DNA from: Smittium culicis
Lineage: Eukaryota; Kickxellomycota; Harpellomycetes; Harpellales; Legeriomycetaceae
Direction: 5' to 3'
DNA length: 11,322 nt
NCBI GenBank assembly: GCA_001970855.1
Contig: LSSN01000593.1
Span: forward strand, 1 to 11,322
Position 1 is the first letter of the stretch. Each line of letters starts with the position of its first letter. This document shows, one piece after another, positions 1 to 10,032 of this stretch. A model generated the notes under the pieces. That model made no database searches and was not told where the DNA came from. It saw nothing but the letters and a program-made list of their open reading frames with translations. The translations under genes and the position numbers were made by a program.

Positions 1-1137
1 TTTTTTGTTATTTAACTGTCTCAATATTTTTAATAGTTAGGTGCTTGACTATCATTTTTTTCTATACTAATTTTTATTTTTGGAAACAAATATTATTTAA
101 CTTCAATCTATAAAATCCTATTTTTTGTCGATTTTTAACCAAATAATGAGGAATTTTCAACCTTTTTTCGATTTCACAATTTTTTGTTGGTGCTAAATAT
201 TATATTATCAATTTTTATTCAAACCATTTAGCTGCAAAAATTCAAATGCTCTCTGTCTTAGCTTTTCTACTATGCTACAAAAACTTCTCAACGCGAATCT
301 TATATAAGTTTAAATGTTTTTGTAATAATAATATGTAATATCTTTACCTACAAATATGCTTTTATTAGAATATTATTTTATGAATACATTGACCCGTCAT
401 AATCGATAAATTTATTTTGATTCTATTATGCAATTTCTATAACTGCAAAATGTGTGAAATTTCAATATATTTAATCTTTATATAACTGATATATTGATTT
501 TATTAATGACTTAAATACGAAATTTCCCACAAACCCCGATTGATTATTATACTTTTTAAATACATCTAATATTTTTTGATATAGAAATGCGTCAATAATA
601 TATCTGAATTATCATTTGAACTAAAATAAAACAGTCACAATTTTACGTATTAAGCTATGTGTAGTCTTCTTTTGAAGTTTGATTTATATTTCAAAGTTTA
701 CATAATATTAAACTCACTAGCTGTTATCTATAAATTTGTCCTAAATTTATTTTCTGAATAACAAACTTGAATTTTTTAGAATATTTAATATTTTATTTAC
801 TCGCATAAAATTCTTATTAAAAATATTAAATTGATTATTCCAATGATAATATTTCACTTTTATTTCCAAAAATTATTTAACATTATTCATTGATGATATA
901 TACCTCTCACGTTGGATAAAAAAAATTTGAGCTTAAAAATTTTTTCTGAAGCTAATAATTAGTGTACGTGTATGTATTATTGGCATAAATGTATTCTTTT
1001 CCCATAAAGACCTTGAAATAGATTAGCTATTTTGGTTTTTCTTTAAATAGTAAGGTTCATAATCTAATTACCACCATGCTCATAATTTTTTTCCTCGGTA
1101 ATTATACTATATTCCAATATTTACTCAACACAGTATA
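1..1137. other. A+T-rich non-coding stretch, no gene seen
   Basis: This stretch consists of A+T-rich sequence with many homopolymer runs of T and A. Stops interrupt every frame on both strands at short intervals, and I recognise no protein motif, RNA gene or clear tandem repeat in it. Slightly less A+T-rich snatches, such as around 527-545 and 901-915, are too short to interpret. It is best read as intergenic or decayed repeat DNA. Confidence 0.6.
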
Positions 1138-1161
1138 CACTTAATCTTTTTAAATTAAGTG
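1138..1161. repeat. 8-bp perfect inverted repeat, 8-nt loop
   Basis: The left arm CACTTAAT (1138-1145) is the exact reverse complement of the right arm ATTAAGTG (1154-1161), separated by 8 bases that are mostly T and A. It could form a small stem-loop. In sequence this rich in A and T some short inverted repeats arise by chance, so no function is assigned. Confidence 0.45.
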
Positions 1162-1249
1162 ATGCTATATATGTCGTATTAAAATCCTAAGAGCCAATGA
1201 TATGAATTTAGTAATGTTTTGAAAGAGATAATATGATTATGTTTTTTTC

Positions 1250-1263
1250 TCTTTGTACAAAGA
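1250..1263. repeat. 14-bp perfect palindrome
   Basis: TCTTTGTACAAAGA reads the same on both strands with no spacer. It sits between a run of T (from 1242) and an A-rich segment. Palindromes like this can be binding sites for dimeric DNA-binding proteins, but nothing around it (no gene start or TATA-type promoter) supports a role. Confidence 0.45.
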
Positions 1264-1418
1264 AAATCCAAGATCCTCATTGTAAAAGAGTTTTTTTTTC
1301 AACACCAAAATACCAACTTGATTAAATATATGCCATCTTTATAGCAGAGATATTCTTTACTCCTTTATTACCAAATTTCTCTATTAAAACTTAGCTTTAT
1401 CAATATTTTACTCTACTA

Positions 1419-1452
1419 AACGCCATTCCTTACTAAAAGTAAGAAAGGTGTT
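1419..1452. repeat. Imperfect 34-bp hairpin
   Basis: The arm at 1419-1434 and the arm at 1438-1452 are near reverse complements around a 3-base AAA loop. The inner six pairs (CTTACT with AGTAAG) are perfect. The outer part pairs apart from two mismatches and one single-base bulge. An A-run follows after a few bases. Such a hairpin could be the remnant of a small palindromic element or a structured transcript, but no gene lies next to it. Confidence 0.4.
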
Positions 1453-1611
1453 ATCACAAAAAAAAAGATATTAAACCCCTTCAAAAACACTTTTATTAAA
1501 TTCCGAGGAATCGATAAGAAAAAATACTTAACATATAAAATTCTCTTTAAAAGATTATAATAAAACAAAAATTAAAGTACATATACTTATTAACTAGTTA
1601 AACCTTTATAG

Positions 1612-1840
1612 TGCTGCACCAGGTTGAAATCGGCGACATATATAATAAGCAAGGCACACATTAAAATAATTTATTCTCGCTTATAATACACTTGAAGGCT
1701 TTCTTATCAAGTCCGAAACAGTAAAGAAGTGGAATAAAATTAATCCAAAACCACAAGATAATACTTCAGGAATATCAGGGCCCTATTAAGTTTTACACAA
1801 TAGATTTTTGAGAGGTTATTTTAACCTGAAATAACTAAAT
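1612..1840 (+). pseudogene. Possible decayed coding relic in a patch of lower A+T
   Basis: This patch has noticeably more G and C than its surroundings, for example around 1613-1635 and 1777-1783. On the plus strand one frame is open from about 1672 to 1788, about 39 codons, containing stretches such as KKWNKINPKPQDN and SGISGPY. It is closed by TAA at 1789-1791, and the same frame then continues for about 15 further codons (VLHNRFLRGYFNLK). The minus strand also has an open stretch of about 30 codons here. I do not recognise a family. The amino-acid composition looks protein-like rather than simply A+T-driven, but an open run of this length can arise by chance. It could be the remnant of a transposon gene or an exon fragment. 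Confidence 0.2.
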
Positions 1841-2258
1841 ATTTTAAAAAAATTTTCCCCATAATATCTACTTGGTTCTGTAATTATATTTATTGATTTT
1901 TATGCTTGAAAAAACTAGAATAAAATATCATCTCAGAATTATAATTGAATAGAATATCAAGTTATTGTTATTTTATATTTACAAAATTAAAGGATTTATC
2001 TGATACAACCAAGATAAAAATAATCTAATAAATATGTATATAAATATTGGTTTTAAATTATTTAATTATCTTTTTGGATAAAATCTAGCGATTTTTCAGT
2101 TCTTGTTCCACTATTCCTTTCACCCGAAAATTTAATAAATATATTTTATTTTTTTGCTGAATATCTATGTCGAATATATATGTAGTTATTATAATTTTTG
2201 ACTCAAAATTTTAGCTTGTTTTGTAGGCAGTGTTATATTACTCAAGTTTAATATATCG
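1841..2258. other. A+T-rich non-coding stretch, no gene seen
   Basis: This is a continuous A+T-rich segment with stops in all frames and no recognisable motif. A mildly pyrimidine-biased part at about 2088-2125 carries no identifiable signal. Confidence 0.55.
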
Positions 2259-2282
2259 TAGATAGGTTGTGCAACCTATCTA
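2259..2282. repeat. 11-bp perfect inverted repeat around a TG centre
   Basis: TAGATAGGTTG (2259-2269) and CAACCTATCTA (2272-2282) are exact reverse complements separated only by TG. Read as a folded strand this gives a 10-bp stem with a GTGC tetraloop. The arms contain four G:C pairs each in a region where G and C are scarce, so it is the least chance-like small palindrome in the left nine kilobases. It could be a dimeric protein-binding site, a tiny hairpin RNA or the scar of an insertion. No adjacent gene helps to decide. Confidence 0.6.
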
Positions 2283-2433
2283 TATACAAAGATATGAATA
2301 TTTCTCCAATGATATAAGTGGTGATGTTTTTTTTTTATGTTTTGCAAACCTGAGAACTTGCGTTTTACAAAGATTTTTTTACACAAGCTAAACCAAAAAG
2401 AAATTTAGTTTATTTGTTTATTAGTTTCTTTTT
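2283..2433. other. A+T-rich spacer
   Basis: This spacer is A+T-rich with a run of eight to nine T and no recognised gene. It holds TTTTACAAAGA (2363-2373), an 11-base match to the core of the 19-bp direct repeat near the right end of the window. Confidence 0.4.
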
Positions 2434-2475
2434 CTACTTCTATTACTACTATAATTATCATTATTATTACTTTTA
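2434..2475. repeat. Imperfect trinucleotide repeat (TTA/CTA-type)
   Basis: The segment is built largely of three-base steps of the form C/T-T-A or A-T-T, including CTATTACTACTA and CATTATTATTAC. It is a degenerate microsatellite. No reading frame runs through it into a recognisable protein. Confidence 0.5.
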
Positions 2476-4601
2476 GCATTATTTCATATTCTTAAAAACC
2501 TTTTCTTTAAAACTCAAAAGTAAGTAAGAAACAAACTCAAAATTTATTAATACTTATGCTTTATTGTATTTACTTTAAAAATTTTACTATTTATACCGAC
2601 ACATTTTAATCAAAAATAAAAATAAACCAAAAAAATCAGTACATTTTCTTTATAATAAATTTAAAACTAATAACTATAACTAAATTCATATATTAACTAA
2701 AAGCACAGAAATAAAAGTATCTTTGAACACATATCGAACCAGTGAGGAAAAATATCGTCGACAATTACAAAATTAAGATATTTAAAATTTTAAATCTTAT
2801 TGATAGTTAAACTATTCCTATGAATAAATTTTCTCAAAAATGAAGCTACTATATTCATATCAAAACTTTAAATTAATATTAAAGTAATTTAACACTTAAT
2901 GATATTAAAATGATTGAATGTAGAATTCATTTTTCATAAAAAATTATATCACATTAAGAAAGAATAATAATTTTAATTTCGATAAGATCATACTATTTGG
3001 GAAAATCAAACAATTCTAACTGAAATTCTCTTTTCTTTAAACGCTTACAGAGTGGATAATTGATAAAAAAACGTATTCAAATTGAAGCCAAACTACCGTA
3101 TAAAATATTTGAATAGGTAAGTATTAGGTTATTTTTATTTATTAAAGTATTGTGGCAAAACGATTTCTAGAAACAATTATGATAATATACCAGATTAAAC
3201 GGAAAATTAGTTGTGTATACCTGTTCATATTATTTATTCTAAAAATTCAGTAAATACATTGTATTAAAATCATCAAATTTTATACATTAGTGTATTTAAT
3301 AACAAAAAAAAAGTAAAAAAATTCAAATAGATAGTGAAGAAAAAATTGGTTTAAAAAAATTATCAATGCCACAGAATATCTGAATTTATAAGTTTTAAAA
3401 CAAAATGTCAAATTTTTCCTTTTAGGATACCTATATTTTTATTGGCTGACAATACATCTATTTTTTTTCTCAAAAATTTTGCAATATTTTATTTATTAAA
3501 AAATAAAATTGAGTTCATCTTAAATTGATCTTTCAAGCAAAGAACAGAATAGCTTTGAAAAGTAAGCCAGTATATTCTTATAGATAATTTAAATGCTAAT
3601 TACAAGTGTAAATTGAATTATAATTTTTTACACCAAAAAAATTTTATAATTAAGTGCACATGTGTAAAATGCTTATTAGTTTGCTTATTTTTTTTTTAGC
3701 AGGATATGAATAACTTTCAAAATTTTTTATATATGTGTGCATAATAAACTGATAATTATACGAATTAAATATCTCTTTAGATCTTCGATACCAAAAGATG
3801 ATAGTTAAATTAAATAAAATAAATTATTTTATATAATTACTCATAGAAAATTCCAAATTTCATTAATTTATATGAAAAAAAATTTTTTTTTACACGTTGT
3901 AGGTTTGGTAAACAGAAGTAATATGTATCAAAAATTTATATAAGGCAGAGGATAGTTACTTAAATATTTATTTACTTTCGTAATATAGTTTTTGTTTCAC
4001 GGTTTTGGTTCCTAAATTATATAAATCTATTTCATTAGTAATCTAAAGTAATGCCATATCTATCATTGCATAATCTTTTCAAGAGAATAAATATCTAGTT
4101 ATATTTTTATATCAAGATATTTTCAGTATAGCCGTATAATTTTAATTGTATTTAAATATTTTTTATAAAGATGATTATATATCCATTTAAAAATATAGAT
4201 TATAAAACATGATTAATTGAAAACTAAGAGAATATCTTGATTTCTTTGAAAAGTTGATTGTAACGTGTGTAAAGAGTACAAGGTTTTAACTAATATCTTG
4301 CTTTAATGTTGCTATATTATCCTAGTTTATTGAATCACTTTTAAAGTTTTTTTTCAAGTTGTAAAATATTCATATTATAGGCTTAGTATGAATAATCCAC
4401 GGATCATAAATACCTAAAAAAAATCTTTATGTAAATATACATATAATTTATATTTTATCCATTAAATTTTCATACTAGATAGTTTTATTTTGTTGGGCTA
4501 ATAATTTATTGCAAATATATACTAAAATTTATCATCGAATAAAAACGAAGGCATCATCATAAAAAAAAAGCTGAAATTCTATGACGTAATTTTAAAAAAC
4601 C
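2476..4601. other. Long A+T-rich non-coding stretch, no gene seen
   Basis: About two kilobases of A+T-rich DNA with frequent stops in all six frames. Homopolymer runs of T or A of 7 to 10 bases recur. The 3037-3110 and 3915-3960 parts are slightly less A+T-rich but yield no motif. A short palindromic cluster at 3656-3664 (CACATGTG core) is too small to interpret. I see no promoter, RNA gene or mobile-element end that I can defend. Confidence 0.55.
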
Positions 4602-4620
4602 AACAATCTGTGAGATTGTT
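4602..4620. repeat. 8-bp stem, 3-nt loop hairpin
   Basis: AACAATCT (4602-4609) and AGATTGTT (4613-4620) are exact reverse complements around GTG. The geometry is that of a stable small hairpin. The run of A downstream begins only some 30 bases later, at about 4651, so there is no clear terminator-like tail. No gene ends here. Confidence 0.45.
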
Positions 4621-6697
4621 CTATAATAAACGATATATATGTTTTGATATAAAAAAAAACGAAAAACTAGAATAAATTTAGATAATTTTCTTCTGGAAAA
4701 TTGCAGAAAAGATCATAAAAATAAAATCGAATATAAATAGCGTATTTTCACCATTAATTTTAGACTAAAATATTTATAGAGAATTAACGTCAAAATTTAG
4801 TAATTTATTAAATAACTCAGCTACCAGACTTCTAAAATTTTAGGGCTGTAAGGAGTAATTAAAATAAACACTTCACTATACACCGCCGATTAAACAGTAA
4901 AAAATAATCTTATTAATTGTAATGATAACGAAATGGTTTCAAAAAACAGTAATTCAAAAAACGATATTTAACTAGAAATCTTGAATAATATAATGTCTTT
5001 GAGTTTGATTTATTTTGATTAAAAATAGTATTAATTTTCATCGAATATGAATTTTTTACTAAAATATACATGGTATAATTACAAGATATACATAACTAGC
5101 TTTATTTATTAGAGATTCTCGTATTAGAGTTAGTATCATGGAAATACTGTCAAAATACGCGAAAAATACAAGAAAAATGTAAAATATTCTCGTATTTCTT
5201 AGGAAAAAATATATTATATAACGATGAATTCTATAAAAGATTGTGCGAGAAATATTTATAGTTCTATATCTAATAATTAACGCATATATACTTAAAGTAT
5301 CAAGAGTTAGTTGTCTCTATCACTATATTTTTAATAAATGCATATCGTAGATTTCCGCATTTCTCAACCTAGAGTTGATGTTTTAAGATTTTTTATGGTT
5401 CAAATTTGTATTAAAAAATTAACAATAAAGAAATAAATAAACTCTGTTTCTTTAATGATGAATATTTAGTTGTTTTTTTATATGATTTTTTTTATTAGAA
5501 ACTATTTATTTTTTATATTATCCTAAATCAAGTCATTTTTTTAGTCAAGATCCACGACTATTTATACTAAAAATGAATCCCTAATAGCTCTTCTAAAGTA
5601 TAGTATATAAAATAATATATCCTATTTTATGTTGAGGATTGCCTTATAAAATTCTCACGAAGAATTTTTTTTCTTTGTGATAGAATTTATGGCATTTTCT
5701 TATTTATCCCAATATGTAAAATATGAGATCTTATTAAAAAATAAATTGAATATAAAGATATCAAAATTAATTTATTTCGACTAAATTTCTCCGGTTCAAA
5801 GTTTCAACTACGAAATAAAGTATATATATTAATAAATCTTCAATTATTGTAATATACTGATATTTGTCTAATCAATTGATAAAAAAATATCTATAATCTG
5901 ATATAAATATTTTTCTATTTTATTTCCTATAACTATATCAATTATTATAAAATATGTTGAATTTTTATTTATCGCAAATATTTATGATATGTATTAGATT
6001 GAATTATATTTTAATTAATTATATTTCATCACACTATACCTGAAAATAAAAAGATTAGTGGCGTGACTTAAATTCAATAACTAGCGAAATAGTTGAGTTT
6101 TCATAAATAAAGTATCTAATACATATTTAAAAATAAGAAAAGGTGTAATTTTATAAGCAATTATAAATTTTAATTCTGTGTTTAATTATCTTATAATAAC
6201 GAAAATGAATCTTGTATTGTTACAAATATTTTCAAAAATCGAATGTGTAGTTGATAAATACTACATAAGTGACCTAATCATAAAAAAAGAAGATTATATT
6301 TAGGTTTCAGTTATTGAAATTTTAATAAAAAATTTTTTCTTTTGTTTAAAAATATTTTATTGCTTTAGTTAGTAATTTTAATATTTTTACGCATTTTAAC
6401 TAGTGTAACTTTTATTTTTATACTTTATACCTTAGAAGAAAATCAGTTTAATACAAGATATGATAAATATCATTTACTTTAGAAAATCGTACTTTCACTA
6501 GTTTTTCTAAGCGAACCAGAATTAAAATTAAAAAAATAAAGCTTGTTATCTTTTAGTCAACTTATTTTACAAGTCCAAGAACAAGAAAAATAATACTATA
6601 ATAATTTTAAAAAACTAGTAAAACTAAATTAATAGCTTTGAAAAAATTACTTCAAAATATTTGCGCGGGTTCTGAATCAGATGATGTTGATTTCTTT
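4621..6697. other. Long A+T-rich non-coding stretch, no gene seen
   Basis: A+T-rich DNA with dense stops in all frames. The only local structure I could confirm is an 11-base direct repeat, ATTCTCGTATT, at 5115-5125 and 5186-5196, with a partial inverted copy around 5154-5164 between them. No gene, RNA or element ends are recognised. Confidence 0.55.
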
Positions 6698-6717
6698 TCT
6701 GAAATCTGCATTTCAGA
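6698..6717. repeat. 8-bp stem, CTGC loop hairpin
   Basis: TCTGAAAT (6698-6705) and ATTTCAGA (6710-6717) are exact reverse complements around a CTGC loop, with two further A:T pairs outside a single mismatch. It lies at the end of a short segment of higher G+C (6662-6720). One plus-strand frame across it is open for about 52 codons, but its product is a low-complexity hydrophobic sequence and I do not call it a gene. Confidence 0.45.
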
Positions 6718-8160
6718 TAAATAAAAGGCTGTTATATAAATCCTTATTTTTCTTTAAATTCTTTAGTTTGATTAATCATTCAATATTTCTTTTGCAAATA
6801 TTCTGATTAGGATATTTGATAACAGATTTATTCTAAAATCCGTTGATGCATAATAATAATAGTATTGACAAAATATAATATAATAACTGAACTGAACTGT
6901 AGAATATAGATATAAAGTTATTACATTAGGCCCTGTTTATTCTCAACTTTGAAAGGTATCAAAATTTTATCAAATTACATTTGAATATCGGGTTCTAAAA
7001 TTTTCTACTATATAATTATCTTCTTATGCGCTTAAACTTTTTTCATTATATATTATTTTACGATACTCAATAACACGTTACCCTACGATTGTGTCTTATT
7101 AAAAAGAATGAAAAAATACAAAAAACATTCACTTTACATTACATTAAATTTTTTAATAAAATAAACATAAAATAGATATAAATTGTTTTATAAGATATAA
7201 TATTATGCTGAAATCATAAAATTTAAATCCAAAATAATAAAATTATAACTGTAAACAATTTTTTTTCAAAAAAACTTTGTCGAAACTAAACATGTGACAA
7301 AGAGCCCTGAATAACTAAATGTATTTACATACTTTTGAAAACATAAAATATTCTCATAGTATAAACCATTTAAATTTAATTTAAGTTCCATTTCTTAACA
7401 AATACAACAATTTAATTTAATGATATATTTAATTTACTTTTTATAGTTAAAAAGATGAAATGATAACCATATACATACGTTTAGATGAAAATACGATCAT
7501 ATTTTTTCTTATTTTAGTTAAAAAAATTATTTATTCAGTTAATTTGAATTATTATTTTTTAGACTAATTATATTAATAGTACCCCCTCTATTAAAATTCT
7601 CATAAACCCTATATTTAAACCGATTCATTTTAATATTTATTTTCAAATAACATTTTTATAATTACTCGCGATTTTATTACCTGTAATTTTAATCATGCAC
7701 GCTTAGATTACTATTTTTTTTGGTTAAATATGTAATCTTTATATTTGGATTTAACAATTTAATGTAATTAAAGGTTTATTAATTTTTTCTCAATAAAAAC
7801 AATAAAATTTACTAAGCTTAAACTTGTTATAAAATAGTAAATTCAAACTTTTATACAGTTAACTTGTACAATATTTCTTTAATTAAATGATAGGTTAAAT
7901 TAATAAAAGTATAATCTAGTCAAAGTTAAACCTGCGAAATAATAAAGTACAACTATTTGTGTACAAATATTGATATACAAACTGATTTATCACCATAATT
8001 AAATGTAAAAAAATTTTGGGATATAGCAAAAATAGTTCAAATTAGTAAATTATAATGTTTTTTATAAATAATCACTAAGATAAAACGTAGTCCATTGTAT
8101 TTACTTGTATAATGTATAATGTATTTTTAAGACTTTATTAATATATTAATAGTAACAACA
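6718..8160. other. A+T-rich non-coding stretch with short tandem repeats
   Basis: No gene is seen here. Two tiny tandem arrays are present. AACTG occurs three times without interruption at 6885-6899, and GTATAAT occurs twice, followed by GTAT, at 8107-8124. A weak inverted repeat with 7-base arms, TATTTGT and ACAAATA, around GT lies at about 7955-7970. Stops are dense in all frames. Confidence 0.5.
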
Positions 8161-8230
8161 AATATCCAAATATCCAGCTCTTTTAGGGGCGATTGGCTTT
8201 TTTTGAACTACCAAAAATATCCAGCCAAAT
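8161..8230. repeat. Short repeats and inverted repeat in a patch of lower A+T
   Basis: AATATCCA occurs at 8161-8168, 8169-8176 and 8216-8223; the last two copies extend to AATATCCAGC. Between them lies AGGGGCGATTGGC (8185-8197), unusually G-rich for this window. TTGGCT (8193-8198) is the reverse complement of AGCCAA (8223-8228), and the T-run and A-run just inside could extend the pairing. The arrangement resembles the worn end of a DNA transposon or MITE, but no matching far end was found. Confidence 0.3.
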
Positions 8231-8460
8231 GAATAACTAATATGTAAATTTTGTTTTAATTTATTACTGTCTATTTAAATCAATGCGGCCAATAAAAAAT
8301 GATATAAAATAGACTTTTTAAATTATGATTTTTGAATATCTTTTATCTTTTACCTTTTCCCTCTAAAAACTCTTTAAAAATTATAACTTTATGATCCGTT
8401 TCTGAATTATATGCAATTTAATTATTTAATAATATTTTGAAATATAAAAAATTTTCTTAA

Positions 8461-8600
8461 GGCCTCGGAGTTTATCGATTATCATTGAACATAGTTGACA
8501 ATATTTTGTGGTCTAAAAGTGGTCTACCTCACATGAATGGGTTAAACATGCGTTAAAGCAAAGTTAAAATAATTCATAAGAGGCTATTAAGAAGTATTAA
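8461..8600. other. Patch of lower A+T, possible old insertion
   Basis: This segment has more G and C than its flanks. It contains GTGGTCTA twice, at 8508-8515 and 8519-8526. One plus-strand frame gives a protein-like run (KWSTSHEWVKHALKQ, then a stop, and more codons after it) beginning near 8517. The run is short and interrupted and I cannot match it to a family, so a decayed transposon fragment is only a possibility. Confidence 0.2.
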
Positions 8601-8668
8601 AAAATCGCCATATTTATAGTTATGCATTAAAAGGATAATCGAAATAAAGATCGCAGTGTTAAGGACTT
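8601..8668. other. A+T-rich spacer
   Basis: This is short A+T-rich sequence with no recognised gene. It leads into the hexamer repeat that follows. Confidence 0.4.
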
Positions 8669-8692
8669 TTTTTATTTTTATTTTTATTTTTA
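8669..8692 (-). repeat. (TTTTTA)4 hexamer repeat
   Basis: Four exact TTTTTA units run from 8669 to 8692, preceded by two extra T. Read on the minus strand this is (TAAAAA)4, the kind of A-rich simple tail left by some non-LTR retroposons. I see no retroposon body on the minus strand upstream of it (positions above 8692), so an ordinary microsatellite is equally likely. Confidence 0.5.
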
Positions 8693-9773
8693 TATTACTA
8701 TATTTTAATAAATTAGCTATTAGAGTTAATAAAGCTTATTAAAACACATAGCTTTGATAAAAAGGGTAAAAGAGTCTTTATTGTATTAGTTAGTGTTATC
8801 TTTAAAAAATATTTAAAAAATCATATATAAATAAAATTATAAACCCCAAATTACCATTTTAAAAGAAATTCAATTAATACCTATAGTCATAATTAAATTC
8901 ACCGTATCACTATAATTTTGAAATATATAAAATAGTAAAAAGTAATTCAAAAATATTTTCTTTTAATATTTATTAAATTTTGATACAAAAAAATTATTCT
9001 GACTAATTTTTCCTATAGAATGTATAATTTTTCATATTTTTAATTTTTTTTTTAAATTTAGTTATAAATCACAAATTTTTACAGAGTGATTATAATTATA
9101 TCACATTTATATATAATTTATTTGAAGATATAGTGTTTGGGGAATACTTAATATGATCGAATATTATGTATATAAAATAAAATGTTTGAATCAAACTAAT
9201 TTCATGAATATTAATTGATCATAATTTGTATTATTTGCTGTTATGTCGGTAAGAAATGTTGATGTTAAATATTAGTAGTAACTATATACTATATAATTAA
9301 AACTAATTTTTTTATCCTAAATACTATTTTAGAATAAATATAAGTTGAAAAAGTTTACCTTTGATGTTACTATAAATAAAACTATCATATTACATATTTA
9401 AATTATTGTTAAAATAAATTTCATCTAAATGTATTCTTAGGTTTATTGTAATGATAATTTTTTTCGTTCATTGAAATTTATGAATAATTTTGAAATTAGT
9501 ATAAGTTTTTTTTTATATTTTTGATAAAAAAATGAGTCTACTAATTTTTTAATAAAAAATTTTCTATAATTTATTTATTTAATAAATGTATCGATTAAAT
9601 TTTAGTAATAAATGGAAAAATGCAATTTAATTATCTAAAATTAGATAATATTTTAAAAAATTTTGAAATCAATCTTAAATAATTATAAAAATACTGTACA
9701 TAATGATTCTATCACAAATATCGATGTTTATTTAATTTATTAGTATATATTTTTTTTGGCTGAATAATAAATT
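8693..9773. other. A+T-rich non-coding stretch, no gene seen
   Basis: A+T-rich DNA with frequent runs of T and A and dense stops. One perfect inverted repeat is present at 9630-9649. On the minus strand this is where a reverse transcriptase would follow if the LINE relic at the right end continued, but no such motif is visible. Confidence 0.55.
9630..9649. repeat. 9-bp perfect inverted repeat, AA centre
   Basis: ATTATCTAA (9630-9638) and TTAGATAAT (9641-9649) are exact reverse complements separated by AA. It is followed by a second weak A/T palindrome. Because the arms are nearly all A and T, chance is a strong alternative. Confidence 0.4.
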
Positions 9774-9798
9774 ATAGTGTTATGCACAGAATCACTCT

Positions 9799-9908
9799 AG
9801 AACTTTATGGAATACAATGGAACATCATAAAACATCATGGAATACAATGAAACCTTAAGGAACATCATAGAACGTCATTGAATACATTGGAATGTTATGG
9901 AATGTTAT
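9799..9908 (+). repeat. 11-copy decamer array carrying GAA every 10 bp
   Basis: Eleven consecutive 10-bp units run without a single insertion or deletion. Representative units are AGAACTTTAT, GGAATACAAT, GGAACATCAT, AGAACGTCAT and GGAATGTTAT. Nine of the eleven keep GAA at the same phase (9800, 9810, 9820, 9840, 9860, 9870, 9880, 9890, 9900); the units at 9829 and 9849 have AAA there. Two sub-types, GGAACATCAT and GGAATACAAT, are intermingled, and the last two units are identical. One GAA per helical turn on one strand matches the layout of step-type heat shock elements, in which same-orientation units are spaced ten bases apart. A tandem repeat without regulatory function is the alternative. 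Confidence 0.75.
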
Positions 9909-9919
9909 CCATAGATTAT

Positions 9920-9959
9920 TTCTAGTCGCTTCTAGAACATTTCATAATATTCTGCAAGC
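9920..9959 (+). promoter_or_regulatory. Heat-shock-element-like TTC/GAA cluster
   Basis: TTC begins at 9920, 9930 and 9950, again in 10-bp steps, with TTTC at 9940 one base out of phase. TTCTAGAA at 9930-9937 is the canonical head-to-head pair of heat shock factor subsites (nTTCnnGAAn). The TATA box lies about 75 bases downstream, a usual distance for an upstream activating site. The phase differs from the decamer array, so the two form separate clusters rather than one continuous element. Binding by heat shock factor is inferred from motif form only. Confidence 0.45.
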
Positions 9960-10032
9960 TATTATTTGAAAATTATTAATTGCATTATTGTTATCTTTAT
10001 TTAATAATGTCATTTAGATTTTTCTTCAAAAG

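Noticed and set aside
1622..1632. GGTTGAAATCG resembling a tRNA B box
   Set aside because: No matching A box lies upstream at a tRNA-like distance, and the acceptor and anticodon stems cannot be formed.
6643..6804. Plus-strand open frame of about 52 codons
   Set aside because: The product is a hydrophobic, low-complexity sequence that T-rich DNA readily encodes. It shows no motif and no start or promoter context.
8185..8197. hAT-type terminal inverted repeat
   Set aside because: No partner end with the reverse-complement sequence was found in the window, and no 8-bp duplication is visible.
1..9770. Replication-origin (ARS-like) consensus matches
   Set aside because: Such T/A-rich words occur everywhere in this composition, so individual matches carry no information.
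1..9770. Organelle genome or bacterial origin
   Set aside because: No organelle genes, rRNA or tRNA and no bacterial ribosome-binding sites or operons are present, whereas the firm homology is to a eukaryotic LINE.
9799..9908. CRISPR array
   Set aside because: The repeats are contiguous 10-bp units with no spacers, and the context is eukaryotic.
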